Virus record (IMG/VR): IMGVR_UViG_3300037541_000741
Coordinates: 1-43,306 of that record
From: a virus
Reading direction: 5' to 3' (one strand)
DNA length: 43,306 bases
The position numbers and the translations under genes are program-made. Shown here piece by piece: positions 1 through 9,689 of the stretch. A model generated the notes under the pieces. That model was not told the origin of the DNA. It worked only from the letters and a program-made list of their open reading frames with translations, and made no database searches. The first letter of the stretch is position 1. Each line of letters starts with the position of its first letter.

Positions 1-2
1 AC

Positions 3-905
3 AAAGAACAATTGGAATTAGAAGTAAGTGATATCAAATTAGCTAATGGTCAATTATGCTTAGACAAAGAACAATTGGAATTAGAAGTAAGTGATATCAA
101 ATTAGCTAATGGTCAATTATGCTTAGACAAAGAACAATTGGAATTAGAAGTAAGTGATATCAAATTAGCTAATGGTCAATTATGCTTAGAGAAAGAACAA
201 TTGGGTTTAGAAGTTAAGGAGTTAAAACTAGCTAACAACCAATTATGCTTAGGCAAAGAACAATTGGAATTAGAAGTTAAGGAGTTAAAATTAGCTAATG
301 GTCAATTATGCTTAGACAAAGAACGATTAAGTTTAGAAGTTGAGGAGTTAAAACTAGCTAACAACCAATTATGCTTAGGCAAAGAACAATTGGGGCTAGA
401 GATAGAGGAACTAAAACTAGCTAACAACCAATTATGCTTAGGCAAAGAACAATTGGAATTAGAAGTAAGTGATATCAAATTAGCTAATGGTCAATTATGC
501 TTAGACAAAGAACAATTGGGTTTAGAAGTTAAGGAGTTAAAACTAGCTAACAACCAATTATGCTTAGGCAAAGAACAATTGGAATTAGAAGTAAGTGATA
601 TTAAATTAGCTAATGGTCAATTATGCTTAGACAAAGAACGATTAAGTTTAGAAGTTGAGGAGTTAAAACTAGCTAACAACCAATTATGCTTAGGCAAAGA
701 ACAATTGGGTTTAGAAGTTAAGGAGTTAAAATTAGCTAATGAGCAGTTATTTTTAAGTAATGCACAGTTGCAATTACACAATAATAAGCTACAATTAGAT
801 AATAATAAGCTACAGATGGAGAATAAACAATTGATAATCAATTACAACACACATATTAACGAGCCTAGTCAATCTTCTATTAATATATTGGAAAGATTCT
901 TATGA
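3..905 (+). CDS. Coiled-coil repeat protein, 5'-truncated by the window
   Basis: The frame is open to the left edge, so the true start lies outside the window. About twelve 21-residue units follow each other, each close to LELEVSDIKLANGQLCLDKEQ without its last residue, i.e. three heptads per unit with leucine, valine or isoleucine at the core positions. This should form a long uninterrupted alpha-helical coiled coil. The last 45 residues are degenerate (N/K/L/Q-rich), then a short non-repetitive tail. Its stop overlaps the next start by ATGA, so it belongs to the structural-gene operon. A tail, fibre or tape-measure-like rod is plausible from context but not shown. It could also be a host-surface adhesin-like rod. 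Units alternate between two flavours (VSDIKLANG with D, and VKELKLANN with G), which suggests expansion by unequal exchange. Confidence 0.7.
   Translation, partial: KEQLELEVSDIKLANGQLCLDKEQLELEVSDIKLANGQLCLDKEQLELEVSDIKLANGQLCLEKEQLGLEVKELKLANNQLCLGKEQLELEVKELKLANGQLCLDKERLSLEVEELKLANNQLCLGKEQLGLEIEELKLANNQLCLGKEQLELEVSDIKLANGQLCLDKEQLGLEVKELKLANNQLCLGKEQLELEVSDIKLANGQLCLDKERLSLEVEELKLANNQLCLGKEQLGLEVKELKLANEQLFLSNAQLQLHNNKLQLDNNKLQMENKQLIINYNTHINEPSQSSINILERFL
12..767 (+). repeat. 63-bp coding tandem repeat, 12 copies
   Basis: The stretch acaaagaacaattggaatta recurs at 63-bp spacing (for example at 1 and 64). Twelve in-frame units are visible, with very few synonymous differences inside each flavour. 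The last unit diverges and no repeat continues after about position 767. The array runs to the left edge, so the copy number is a minimum. Confidence 0.9.
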
Positions 906-1984
906 CAACAGACTCAACTTTGCAACTAACACCGCAATTAGCCCCGCAGTTTGATACCGCTGTTTTAGATTTGAATTTTAAAAAAGGAGAGTCCGCCCAG
1001 TTTTCTGTAACTATTGCAGACTATAACCTCGATCTTCGTGGTTGTTTGGTATTTGCAGAAATTAGAAAGTTATCACCTGGATATAACCTTTTACAAGGCT
1101 TCACAGGTGTTGCTACTCAAGGGAGTGACACAATCCTATTAAGGCAATATCCCACCACTCACGATAAGTTTCAGGCTTTAAGTGCTTGTGGTATTCGTGC
1201 TGGAGATTTAATCACTTTAGAAGGTTCTGGTATCAATGCTTCAAAAGTATTGGCAGTTACGGACTCTACTTTAGTATGCTCTAGTGCAGCTACTCGGTCA
1301 ATCAGCGAAGGTCGCTTATTTTTAAGGTCTTTATCATCAGCTTCATTCACTGCTGTACCTATTGCAACACTTGGGGCTATCACGCTTTCAAATAATAGCT
1401 CAATTTCAGCCGGATCTGTAAGTTCATCACCTGCTACTGTACCAGCAGGGAATACTTTGGTATTTCTTGAAGGAGCTATTGCTAAATCATTTGTCCTATC
1501 ACAGGATTTAATTGTTGGCGAAGGGTCAATTGTAGGTACAACGGATAACGCTATCGACAGTGGCTCTTCAGCCAGGATAGGAGTACAAACTATTATTATT
1601 AGCGCAGAAGCGGCTAGTGGTGCTACTGCTATCACAGTGTCAGCTTTGTCTATGGGAATTGAAGCAGGGGCTTTGTTGAACTTTGCTATTAGAACCAGTG
1701 ACGGCTGGCAATATGTCGGAAAAGCTATTACTTCCACTGTTGTAGCTCATGGTGCAACTTCTATTCCTGTAAATGCACTAACATCACCAATCCCCAAGAA
1801 TGCGATCGCTTGGCATGGAAACACGCCTTTTGATTCATTTTATTTGGCAATAGATCCGGCAGATACTCAATTTTTAGAGTCTGGGACATACGGGTACGAC
1901 GTGATTTGTCGAAAGCCTGATGGTTATACGATAAGATTGATACAAGGCAAAGTTTCTTTGTCTGACCATTGGAGTGACTTATAG
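902..1984 (+). CDS. Phage baseplate/tail-fibre adaptor-like protein
   Basis: This 360-residue protein starts inside the stop of the preceding gene (ATGA). Its N-terminus (residues 18-60, with FKKGESAQFSV and DLRGCLVFAEIRK) and C-terminus (YDVICRKPDGY, then LIQGKVSLS) form the split pattern of BppU-type N-terminal domains of phage baseplate and fibre proteins: 'unit first polarised strand, ligand-free beta sandwich, then a value such as LxGxxxLxxxxS'. Between them lie about 230 Ser/Ala/Thr-rich residues with two weakly related segments (SKVLAVTDSTLVCSSAATRS and TSTVVAHGATSIPVNALTSP). It most likely anchors or forms part of the tail tip. The family assignment rests on pattern recognition; the central insertion is unassigned. 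Confidence 0.55.
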   Translation: MTTDSTLQLTPQLAPQFDTAVLDLNFKKGESAQFSVTIADYNLDLRGCLVFAEIRKLSPGYNLLQGFTGVATQGSDTILLRQYPTTHDKFQALSACGIRAGDLITLEGSGINASKVLAVTDSTLVCSSAATRSISEGRLFLRSLSSASFTAVPIATLGAITLSNNSSISAGSVSSSPATVPAGNTLVFLEGAIAKSFVLSQDLIVGEGSIVGTTDNAIDSGSSARIGVQTIIISAEAASGATAITVSALSMGIEAGALLNFAIRTSDGWQYVGKAITSTVVAHGATSIPVNALTSPIPKNAIAWHGNTPFDSFYLAIDPADTQFLESGTYGYDVICRKPDGYTIRLIQGKVSLSDHWSDL

Positions 1985-2012
1985 TTATTTGTAATACTTA
2001 GGAGAAAATATA

Positions 2013-3935
2013 ATGGCTGATGTAATTGTTTCTAGATCTATTCCCATTGAACCCGGTCGAAAACCTGCTGATAGAAGTATTTCAGTGACTTTACCTACTG
2101 ATCAAGGTGAGTTGTATGTAGTTGATGCTACAACTTCACGTTCAGAAGTCCGAGAGTCTATGTTTGGTTTTGAAACCACTGAGCGTAGGCAATTTTTATT
2201 ACAAGAACTCCCTGCTTATGGGATTGATTTGAATGTCTGGTCTAACATTGGAAACGTAAATTACATTCCCAGTATTGGTGGTATTGAATTGACAGTGCCA
2301 ACGGCTACAAATTTCTCAACTCATCAAACACAGTTTGCTTTTAAATACCAGCCTGGTAAGCAGATCTCCATATCTCAAGCGGTACAAGTGGCTATGGGAC
2401 CGGCGATAGGTAACTCTATCGTTCAATGGGGAGAATTTACCCGGCGTGATGGGTATGGGTGGCGGCTGATGACAAAAGATCGCGGTGTAAATTTAACTTC
2501 AGACTTAGGATCTACCAATATTCGACCTTGGGATAATTATTTGTATTTTTTCAGAAGAACGTCAGCTATACCAGCATCAGTTCCTTCTACTAAAAAAGTT
2601 ACTGTTGATGTTGTTCCGGGGATGTCAAGTTCTACCAATTCAAGCGTATTGGTAGGTGATAGTTTGTTATATCGTCCTAGTTATTTGGTTGACGCTGATG
2701 GATTAAATACTACTTATATTGATTTGGATACCTGGGAAGACTTAGCTTATACGAGTGTAGTTCCAACTCAGAGTACGTTTAACTGTGACAAATACACTGG
2801 ACTTTCCGGTGACGGGATTCCTGGTATTGATCAAGTAAGAGGAACTAGTGCTAAACAAGTATCAACAATTACTACTAGTTATGTAGTCACAGGATGTACT
2901 TATGCTTCTAACTCAACAACAATTACTTGCAATACTTACAATGGGACTACTCAAATTTTGACCGTGGGCATGAGTGTCAGGGGAACTGGGATTCCATCAG
3001 GAGCAGTCATTACAATTGTTAACAATGGGAACATAAGTATTAGTGCTAATACCACAGCAGCAGGAACTAACGCTACAGTTTCCTTTAATGAAGTAGCTAA
3101 TTTAGCGATGTTTTTGATTCAACGTAGTTGGTACGGTGGATCAGGTGGTCGGTGCTTAATCTATATGCCGGATCAAAACCCTCCATACAATGGGGGTACA
3201 CGCTGGGTTAAAGGGCATGAAATCAGAATTGGGGATACTTTACCTGTGGCTTCAATGTCCAGCCCAGATATGCCCGTAACTTACTTGATTGGCAAAAGAG
3301 CCGGGAATACAACCACTGATGTTAACGCTTTTTTACGTCGCTTTGGAGTATCAGTATGGATTGACGGCGGTGATCCACGTCCCGCTAAAATTGAATCAGC
3401 TAGTGCTACGGGGGTAACTGTATCTAATGGTGTCTATACTCCTATGTTAGCTTTAGCGGTCAAGCCTTGGATTTGGAATAGCTCAATAACTGCTAAAAGG
3501 CCACAGCGTTCACGGGTATATCCTTATAAGTTGCTAGCGTCCTCGACACAAAATACAGAGATTTATTTCGTCAAAGGGTCTGTTACTCAGATAACATCAT
3601 TAGGAAGTGGGACATCATGGTATTTGGGGCAATCTTCTGAAGATAACTTAAAAGTAGTGGCAACCACCAGAACTTTCACTGGAACTATAAACTCCAGTTC
3701 AGGATATCCCAGTGGTGTCTCTGGGAAATTAATTGGGGCATTTTATGTAGGAGCTAATGAATCTGTAGATATTGATCTTCAAGAAATTTTTGACCCACAG
3801 CGAGAACTTCTGGGTAGAGGAGAAACATCTATTACTGATGATACACCTGGCGACACTTTATTAATAATTTGCCGATCTTTGGTTGCTAATACTAATGCGA
3901 TCGCATCTGTATCTTTAATTTATGGAGTTCAATAA
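2013..3935 (+). CDS. Large virion protein, lectin-like N-terminal half
   Basis: A good ribosome binding site (taggagaaaa) lies 8 bases before the ATG. The 640-residue product has no signal peptide or membrane segment. Residues about 45-175 (ELPAYGIDLNVWSNIGNVNY, then HQTQFAFKYQPGKQISIS and RDGYGWRLMTKDRG) resemble the concanavalin-like sandwich found at the front of many phage structural proteins, where a particle display of beta strands is typical. The rest is Thr/Ser/Gly-rich, with a short segment near residue 300 (VGMSVRGTGIPSGAVITIV) that looks like the beta-helix type insertion of tail fibres. Its stop overlaps the next start (TAATG). I call it structural from composition and position; the exact role is unknown. 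Confidence 0.5.
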   Translation: MADVIVSRSIPIEPGRKPADRSISVTLPTDQGELYVVDATTSRSEVRESMFGFETTERRQFLLQELPAYGIDLNVWSNIGNVNYIPSIGGIELTVPTATNFSTHQTQFAFKYQPGKQISISQAVQVAMGPAIGNSIVQWGEFTRRDGYGWRLMTKDRGVNLTSDLGSTNIRPWDNYLYFFRRTSAIPASVPSTKKVTVDVVPGMSSSTNSSVLVGDSLLYRPSYLVDADGLNTTYIDLDTWEDLAYTSVVPTQSTFNCDKYTGLSGDGIPGIDQVRGTSAKQVSTITTSYVVTGCTYASNSTTITCNTYNGTTQILTVGMSVRGTGIPSGAVITIVNNGNISISANTTAAGTNATVSFNEVANLAMFLIQRSWYGGSGGRCLIYMPDQNPPYNGGTRWVKGHEIRIGDTLPVASMSSPDMPVTYLIGKRAGNTTTDVNAFLRRFGVSVWIDGGDPRPAKIESASATGVTVSNGVYTPMLALAVKPWIWNSSITAKRPQRSRVYPYKLLASSTQNTEIYFVKGSVTQITSLGSGTSWYLGQSSEDNLKVVATTRTFTGTINSSSGYPSGVSGKLIGAFYVGANESVDIDLQEIFDPQRELLGRGETSITDDTPGDTLLIICRSLVANTNAIASVSLIYGVQ

Positions 3936-6352
3936 TGGAAGAACTACAGAAAATTTATTTCCCTGAAGAATTTGGTACAGATCCCAAGGATACAGGAAGT
4001 CAAGCATTGTCTGACCCCGATAGTCGGCATTATAGTGTTACTCTTGCTAATGATTATTTTATTCCTATCAGAAGAAGGAAAAATACTGCCAATCTTCCTG
4101 ATAGCGAGGTGTCTTCAAGTCAATTTGGGTTTCCGATTCAGGATGAACGGATTTTGTTATTTGCTGATACTAATGGGTACGGGACGGACTCAACTAAATG
4201 GGATATTGGACTGTCACTAACTAATGAACAAAATACTCCTGATGGACTGAGGCTTTGGGGATTGGGTGTAGGGTTAAACGCTGCTTACACCGGGGTAGAA
4301 TCTTATACAGAATATAAAGACAATGCTACCCAATTAATTATTAGCAACAACAATACGGATGCTTCTAAATATGTGGTTCTCACATCTAAACAATTATTTG
4401 ATTGTGATGCGGCTAACAATATTTTTGTTAGCTTTGGTATCAAGATGGAGTCCACATTTATTGGTAATGGCTTAACTTTCAGAGCTGGCTTATTTAATTA
4501 TCAATCTGGCTGGTTTATCCAAGTCAGAAACGATATTATCAGTATTTTCCAAAGATTTACAATTGATGGAATTGTCAAGGAAAATATTTATGGAAGGACT
4601 GTATTTAAGGACAAATTAGATGGCACAGGACTATCAGGATTAAATATTGATTTTTCCTTGGTAACGATGTTTGGAATTGAGCTAGGGAGTTTTGACGGCA
4701 GTGGGGCTAGGTTTTATATCTACGCGCGAGATGAGAATCAGAATGGTCGCCATAGATGGATCTTATTTGCAGATATCCCTACTAGTGAATATGTGCAAAC
4801 TATAGAAAGAAATCCTATTCCTTTACCTTTCAATTTTGAGATTCAAACATCAGGAAATACAGGAGGAGTTCTTAGTCGCTACGGCTGTTCTGTCGTCAAG
4901 CTGGGGGCTGATAATGCACCTTTAAAATTATTTAGTGCAGCATCAAATACGCTACCATTAATTCCTTCCAAGGAAGTGTTTGCATTTGCTATTTTGACTA
5001 AAGAACTTTACATAGACAAGCCCAACAATACCAAGATATTTCCCAAGTATTTAAATGCTGTTTCTGATGTGCCCATAGAAATTATTTTCAGAAGATTGAA
5101 ACTGACAAATAGCAATATTGATAGCCTTGGATTTAAACCTAGTTTAAGAGAGGAATATGATCCTTTTAATTTGGTTTATTTAATCAGTGGGGATAAACTA
5201 TACTTTGTCTCTATTGCCAACCAAGCCGCTGTTAAAGCAATTAATGTATCACTGAATAATATTTGGTTTGACGCTAGTAAAGATTTAATTTTTGGTACGC
5301 AAACGGATAGCAGCGATATTTTAATCATCAACGGTTCTACAGGGGTGATTGTCGCTTCTGTGGTAACAGGGAAAACCAACTGTCATGATGTGGTGATATC
5401 AGGAAACAATCTTTATGTCTCCCATCCTGGCAATAACGAAGTTACTGTATGGAATATTGGTAACATCACAGCCATTACTTCTGTGACTTCACTCACTGTA
5501 GGTACAAATCCAATGGATTTAGTGGTGGGAGATGGACGGGTATTTTGTGCTAATCGGAATAGCAATAGTATTTCTGTTATTACCGTTAGTAACAATTCAG
5601 TGGTACAGACACTATCGGTCGTTAGTACACCTAATGCCATGATTCATAACCGCACGTCTTTGTACGTAGCTAGTGGGGACAATAAAGTTTACAGGTATGT
5701 ACAAACAGGAGGAAACTATGCACTAAACAGTAATTTTGACACCATGGCAAATCCTGATGCTTTGGCATTTGTAGATACTGCTGAAATAATCTATGTAGGA
5801 AGTAGTACCAGCAAAACATTAAACATCAGAGATTTGAACGCAGCCACGCCGACTACTCAAACTGAAACTTTACCCGCAACTACTACAGCATTAATAAACG
5901 ATACTGATGGTAACGTTTACTTGTATGACAGTGCTGGGAATGTTACTGATTTATTTTATGACAAGATATTCGTAACTTTATCAAGCCCAACCAGTAGCTT
6001 AAAAGGAAACCTTTTGAGTAGCGCGATCACAGCAGTAATTTTGCCTGGACTACAACCTTTAGGAGATATTATTTGTAGCTTCGTTACTAGCAAAAGCAAG
6101 CAAATATATTTACAGCAATTTTTTCAAGAATACAGAGAGTTCTTCAGTAGTTCTTATGATTTAAATGGATCTACAATTGCTCAAGATTTAATCTTGATTT
6201 TCCTCAAACATATTGGTGAGAATTTGAGTTTATTAACTGAGCAAATTATCTGGCTAGAAGGTGTCGGATTGACTCCTACTTATGGATCAGAGATTCTTCA
6301 TTTCTCTAATCCTGGGTCAGCTACAGTATCATTAGTAATAGGTCAAAATTAA
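3935..6352 (+). CDS. Tail protein with beta-propeller domain
   Basis: An 805-residue protein translationally coupled to the gene before it (TAATG). Residues about 30-330 are a beta-rich domain similar in layout to the N-terminal half of the preceding protein. Residues about 410-660 contain repeated blades such as LYVSHPGNNEVTVWNI, VFCANRNSNSISVITV and LYVASGDNKVYRYV, the pattern of YVTN/NHL-type beta-propellers. The last 100 residues are helical (YLQQFFQEYREFFSSSYDL, then ENLSLLTEQIIWLEGVG). Beta-propellers in tail proteins usually bind proteins or sugars, so host-surface recognition is a reasonable inference. No catalytic motif is visible. Confidence 0.55.
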   Translation: MEELQKIYFPEEFGTDPKDTGSQALSDPDSRHYSVTLANDYFIPIRRRKNTANLPDSEVSSSQFGFPIQDERILLFADTNGYGTDSTKWDIGLSLTNEQNTPDGLRLWGLGVGLNAAYTGVESYTEYKDNATQLIISNNNTDASKYVVLTSKQLFDCDAANNIFVSFGIKMESTFIGNGLTFRAGLFNYQSGWFIQVRNDIISIFQRFTIDGIVKENIYGRTVFKDKLDGTGLSGLNIDFSLVTMFGIELGSFDGSGARFYIYARDENQNGRHRWILFADIPTSEYVQTIERNPIPLPFNFEIQTSGNTGGVLSRYGCSVVKLGADNAPLKLFSAASNTLPLIPSKEVFAFAILTKELYIDKPNNTKIFPKYLNAVSDVPIEIIFRRLKLTNSNIDSLGFKPSLREEYDPFNLVYLISGDKLYFVSIANQAAVKAINVSLNNIWFDASKDLIFGTQTDSSDILIINGSTGVIVASVVTGKTNCHDVVISGNNLYVSHPGNNEVTVWNIGNITAITSVTSLTVGTNPMDLVVGDGRVFCANRNSNSISVITVSNNSVVQTLSVVSTPNAMIHNRTSLYVASGDNKVYRYVQTGGNYALNSNFDTMANPDALAFVDTAEIIYVGSSTSKTLNIRDLNAATPTTQTETLPATTTALINDTDGNVYLYDSAGNVTDLFYDKIFVTLSSPTSSLKGNLLSSAITAVILPGLQPLGDIICSFVTSKSKQIYLQQFFQEYREFFSSSYDLNGSTIAQDLILIFLKHIGENLSLLTEQIIWLEGVGLTPTYGSEILHFSNPGSATVSLVIGQN

Positions 6353-6371
6353 TTAAAACACAATTAAAACT

Positions 6372-8411
6372 ATGGCAACTAACACTTTAACCAGAACGGA
6401 ATCAAGTAACGAATTATTTATTTATAGGCACACCCAAGCATCAGGAAGTGCTGAAAGTAGTGTGACAACTTTGACTGCACCTGTGACTGGATATAATAAT
6501 CCATTCAATGATTCAAGTGGACAATGGCGAATATTAAATTTACGGATTGAGGCTGGGAACTATGATGCAATCCTTGAATTTGGATTTAAAAATAATGACA
6601 ATAACAAAGCTTTATCTGCTATTTGTGGGTTTACCGTGGGGCAACCACCGATTTATGCTACCCACATCAATACTATCTCTAAAAGTATTGCTTACGGATT
6701 TATAAATAATCCTTTCACTACCAGTGATGGATTGTATATTATCCATGAAAATACTCTTGTACAGGTCAGTGGAACGGTTGACATTGCTGCTTTACGTATT
6801 ATTGTGAAGGATGGCACAGTATCCTACTATAGTGGCTCTAGTTTGCTTCTTTCAAGTATTATGAGCATATCTTTGTGTCCATTATACGTTGTTGCCGCGT
6901 TAGGATTTGCAGGAAACCAAGTTACTAATATAGGTATAAGCGGTGCTAGTGGATATACTTTACCTACTCCAGATTACACCAAAGAACTTTATTTCTTGTG
7001 CAATGGACTAACAAGCACAGCACCACGATATCCAGGAAGATTAGCTAATTCATCAATAGCCACTCATTCATTAACTTATCTTGCAGTGCGTACAAGCGCA
7101 ACCTTTACTATTTCATATCCAGACGAAGAGGTACAAGTTCCTGGTTTTGGATCTACACCAACTAACTATTATGTTTTGCCTAAAAACTATTCAGCAGTTC
7201 CTTTTGTTGTTAAGCTTACTTTTCCATCATTAGCAAGTTTAGTCGGACTACAATTTGTCAATGGAGCAATTGGCGCAGGTAGTTCTTTAATTAGGTCTAT
7301 TAACGCTTTAACTGGACTAACGGAATTAGAAATTAGAGGAAGTACGGAAAGGCGGACATTAGGTAAAAATATTTTTCCAGTAAGCTTAGAAAATTTATAT
7401 CTTCATGGGAATCATGATATTTCTGCTTCACTCAACGTCATGCCATCACTGAAGACATTACGATATTTAGAACAATCGGGAAATTTCACGTCTTTAAATT
7501 TAGAATTAATGGCATTTCCAAATTTACAATTATTAGAAATTCCTGAAAGCTTGCAGTGGGAGGCTTCCAACTTTGAGTCTTTACAGAATTTTCGTTCAAT
7601 GTTTAATCCCACAAGATCCACATCCACACATGGGTTTTACGGATCTGCGTTATCAACTGGAGCAAATTATCTTACAGTAATTACTAATTTAGCGATCGCG
7701 CAACAATCAGCAGCATTGCTTTATGGGTGGACTGCCCAATCTTCTGGAAATAATTCCTACATATCTTTTTTAAGTAGTTATGCTTCACGGATAAGTGGAT
7801 TTAATTTTAATTCTTCACGAGCAGGAGGTGGTGACACAATTAACGTAAGCGGTAATACAATTATTTTGACTATTAACCCATCAGCAAATATCACTAGCGA
7901 AACTGATGAATTTCTTGTAGTAAATCAGCCTATCTTACTAAAGAAGACAGATAATACTTCAAAACAATTAAGAATAATAAGTAGCGTGAGCAGAAGTGGT
8001 ACTACTTACACAATTGCTGTAGGTAGAATTAAAACTGAAGTCACTTGTTCACAAGTAACGATAACGGCTGGACTAAATAATACTTTTGTCTTGACTGGTA
8101 ATAGTATTACATCGAATATTGCAAATATTCGAGTAAGAGATACGGTGCGTATAAGTGGAAGTGCCATGACAATACCACTTTCATCAACTCCTACCCCAAC
8201 TCCATCTATAGTTATCAGCAAAACATCCAATTCTGTGACCATTTTAAAAGGAAATACAAATGATGGTATTGCCGCACTCAGCAATACTACAGTAATATTT
8301 GATTATGAATTTTCAACATCAAATTATGGTACTACGGTAACTTCCCCAGGTACCGCAAATGAAACCCATCTATCCACAGGTACAAGAGCAATTTATAATT
8401 ATTTAATTTAA
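6372..8411 (+). CDS. Tail/receptor-binding-like protein with leucine-rich repeats
   Basis: The 679-residue product starts 19 bases after the previous gene without a clear Shine-Dalgarno. Residues about 290-400 contain short leucine-rich repeats (GLTELEIRGS, SLENLYLHGN, SLKTLRYLEQSG, NLQLLEIPES). The flanking parts are Ser/Thr/Asn-rich beta sequence. Near residues 480-640 there are two or three related beta modules (TINVSGNTIILTI, NTFVLTGNSITSNI). No enzyme motif is seen. With the neighbours it looks like a set of modular adhesins at the tail tip. Leucine-rich repeats are uncommon in tail proteins, so the family assignment is by shape only. Confidence 0.5.
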   Translation: MATNTLTRTESSNELFIYRHTQASGSAESSVTTLTAPVTGYNNPFNDSSGQWRILNLRIEAGNYDAILEFGFKNNDNNKALSAICGFTVGQPPIYATHINTISKSIAYGFINNPFTTSDGLYIIHENTLVQVSGTVDIAALRIIVKDGTVSYYSGSSLLLSSIMSISLCPLYVVAALGFAGNQVTNIGISGASGYTLPTPDYTKELYFLCNGLTSTAPRYPGRLANSSIATHSLTYLAVRTSATFTISYPDEEVQVPGFGSTPTNYYVLPKNYSAVPFVVKLTFPSLASLVGLQFVNGAIGAGSSLIRSINALTGLTELEIRGSTERRTLGKNIFPVSLENLYLHGNHDISASLNVMPSLKTLRYLEQSGNFTSLNLELMAFPNLQLLEIPESLQWEASNFESLQNFRSMFNPTRSTSTHGFYGSALSTGANYLTVITNLAIAQQSAALLYGWTAQSSGNNSYISFLSSYASRISGFNFNSSRAGGGDTINVSGNTIILTINPSANITSETDEFLVVNQPILLKKTDNTSKQLRIISSVSRSGTTYTIAVGRIKTEVTCSQVTITAGLNNTFVLTGNSITSNIANIRVRDTVRISGSAMTIPLSSTPTPTPSIVISKTSNSVTILKGNTNDGIAALSNTTVIFDYEFSTSNYGTTVTSPGTANETHLSTGTRAIYNYLI

Positions 8412-8412
8412 G

Positions 8413-9642
8413 ATGAAAATAGCAATTAAGACCAACAAAACAGCGGATATTACAGACTTAATCCCCAAGTTTGTTGTATTCTTTGATGCTTCTATTCCGA
8501 CAACCATAACAAGAGATGCAAATAATAAAATCTCAGGATGGCTAGATAGAAGCTTAAATCAATTTCATGCTACTCAAACGACCCTTACTTATCAACCCAC
8601 TTACACATCTTTTAATAGCTTTTTTGGGATTAATTGTACGAGTTTAAGTGGAGTTAATAATTCTTTTCTGCAATTTACTATTAATGCAGATTTTCCAGCA
8701 ATCAATGGAATTTTGTATGTTGCAACGGATAAATACGTATTACCTTTACCCATTAATATATCTAGTAGTAGTAGCAATAGAACATTTGAGATCACTGGTG
8801 GGACTTCAAATCTTCTGACTGGATTAATCCTTTTTCAAGGAGAACCAAATGAAGATGAAGATAGTAGGATTGTAAGTTATTTGAGCATTAAAGGCTCTAA
8901 CTCACTGACGTTAACTAATGTGATTATGGATTTTTGCGTTGAAACATCTAGCAGCCTTTATCTTAATCCTTTAATGGCACAAGTTAACAATTTATCATCT
9001 TGGAATCAAATTAATACCAGTAATGTCATTAGTTTCAATCAAGCTTGGCGTAAGATAACAAAGCCAACGACATTTCCAATTATAGATACTAGTACCGCTA
9101 CCAGTATACAACAAGCTTGGCTTGGCATGACTGGACTAACTTCTTTTCCTATTTTGAATTTTGGAAATGTTCAGACTGCTCGTAGTGCTTGGCTTGGGAA
9201 CGCAGGATTAACTAGTTTTCCTTTTGTAGCTTTATCTAAAGCTACAGATATCTCTTTTTCTTGGAGTGGATGCTCAAATCTTACATTATTTCCTGCCATG
9301 GATTTTAGAGCCGCAACTGCATTTGAAAATACATGGAGAAATTGCAAGCTTAACCAAGAGTCTGTAGATAATATTCTGATATCCATAGCGGCGGGATTAG
9401 CCAATAATCCAACCAAGATATTAGCAGCCAACGGCGGGTCTTTCACGCTTACAGGCGGGACTAATGCTGCTCCTGGGACTACCAACAGGAGGTCAAGCTG
9501 GGGTGCTAATGTTTGGGAATTTAATCTTTCTCAAATCAATGAAAATATCAGTGGAACTATTTATGATTTCAGAAGTGGAATCACAGGGCAACAGGCTAAA
9601 AATTGGTTAGCCGCTAAAGGATGGGCGATCGCAACCAACTAA
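8413..9642 (+). CDS. Tail-fibre-like protein with BspA/DUF285-type repeats
   Basis: It begins one base after the preceding stop. Residues 20-60 (VVFFDASIP, then ISGWLDRSLNQFHATQT) match the opening of lectin-like (LamG/concanavalin) modules of phage fibre proteins, where the 'unit DAS...W.D.SGN..HATQ' signature is recurrent. Residues about 195-315 hold five units of about 23 residues with a W and a TSFP-like end (SFNQAWRKITKPTTFPI, SIQQAWLGMTGLTSFPI, SARSAWLG-like). These resemble BspA/DUF285 surface repeats, known from bacterial surface proteins. The C-terminal 40 residues end in a compact GQQAKNWLAAKGWAI motif typical of the last DUF285-type unit. A host-binding role is inferred. Confidence 0.55.
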   Translation: MKIAIKTNKTADITDLIPKFVVFFDASIPTTITRDANNKISGWLDRSLNQFHATQTTLTYQPTYTSFNSFFGINCTSLSGVNNSFLQFTINADFPAINGILYVATDKYVLPLPINISSSSSNRTFEITGGTSNLLTGLILFQGEPNEDEDSRIVSYLSIKGSNSLTLTNVIMDFCVETSSSLYLNPLMAQVNNLSSWNQINTSNVISFNQAWRKITKPTTFPIIDTSTATSIQQAWLGMTGLTSFPILNFGNVQTARSAWLGNAGLTSFPFVALSKATDISFSWSGCSNLTLFPAMDFRAATAFENTWRNCKLNQESVDNILISIAAGLANNPTKILAANGGSFTLTGGTNAAPGTTNRRSSWGANVWEFNLSQINENISGTIYDFRSGITGQQAKNWLAAKGWAIATN

Positions 9643-9651
9643 ACTAATAAA

Positions 9652-9680
9652 AAACCCGCTCTGTAGCGGGTTTCGTTTAT
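9652..9680 (+). terminator. Rho-independent terminator closing the structural operon
   Basis: Perfect inverted repeat AAACCCGCT / AGCGGGTTT with a CTGT loop, followed by TTCGTTTA. It starts 10 bases after the stop of the last fibre gene. Because A-residues precede the stem, it could also act on the convergent - strand gene. Confidence 0.85.
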
Positions 9681-9689
9681 TGCAATATT

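Noticed and set aside
1-767. The regular 63-bp repeats as a CRISPR array
   Set aside because: The repeats are contiguous and coding, without variable spacers.
1171-1737. Long open frame on - opposite the adaptor-like gene
   Set aside because: It mirrors the real + gene, has no start signal, and its composition is that of an antisense frame.
8413-9642. Diversity-generating retroelement target in the last fibre gene
   Set aside because: No reverse transcriptase, template repeat or lectin-type variable end is present.
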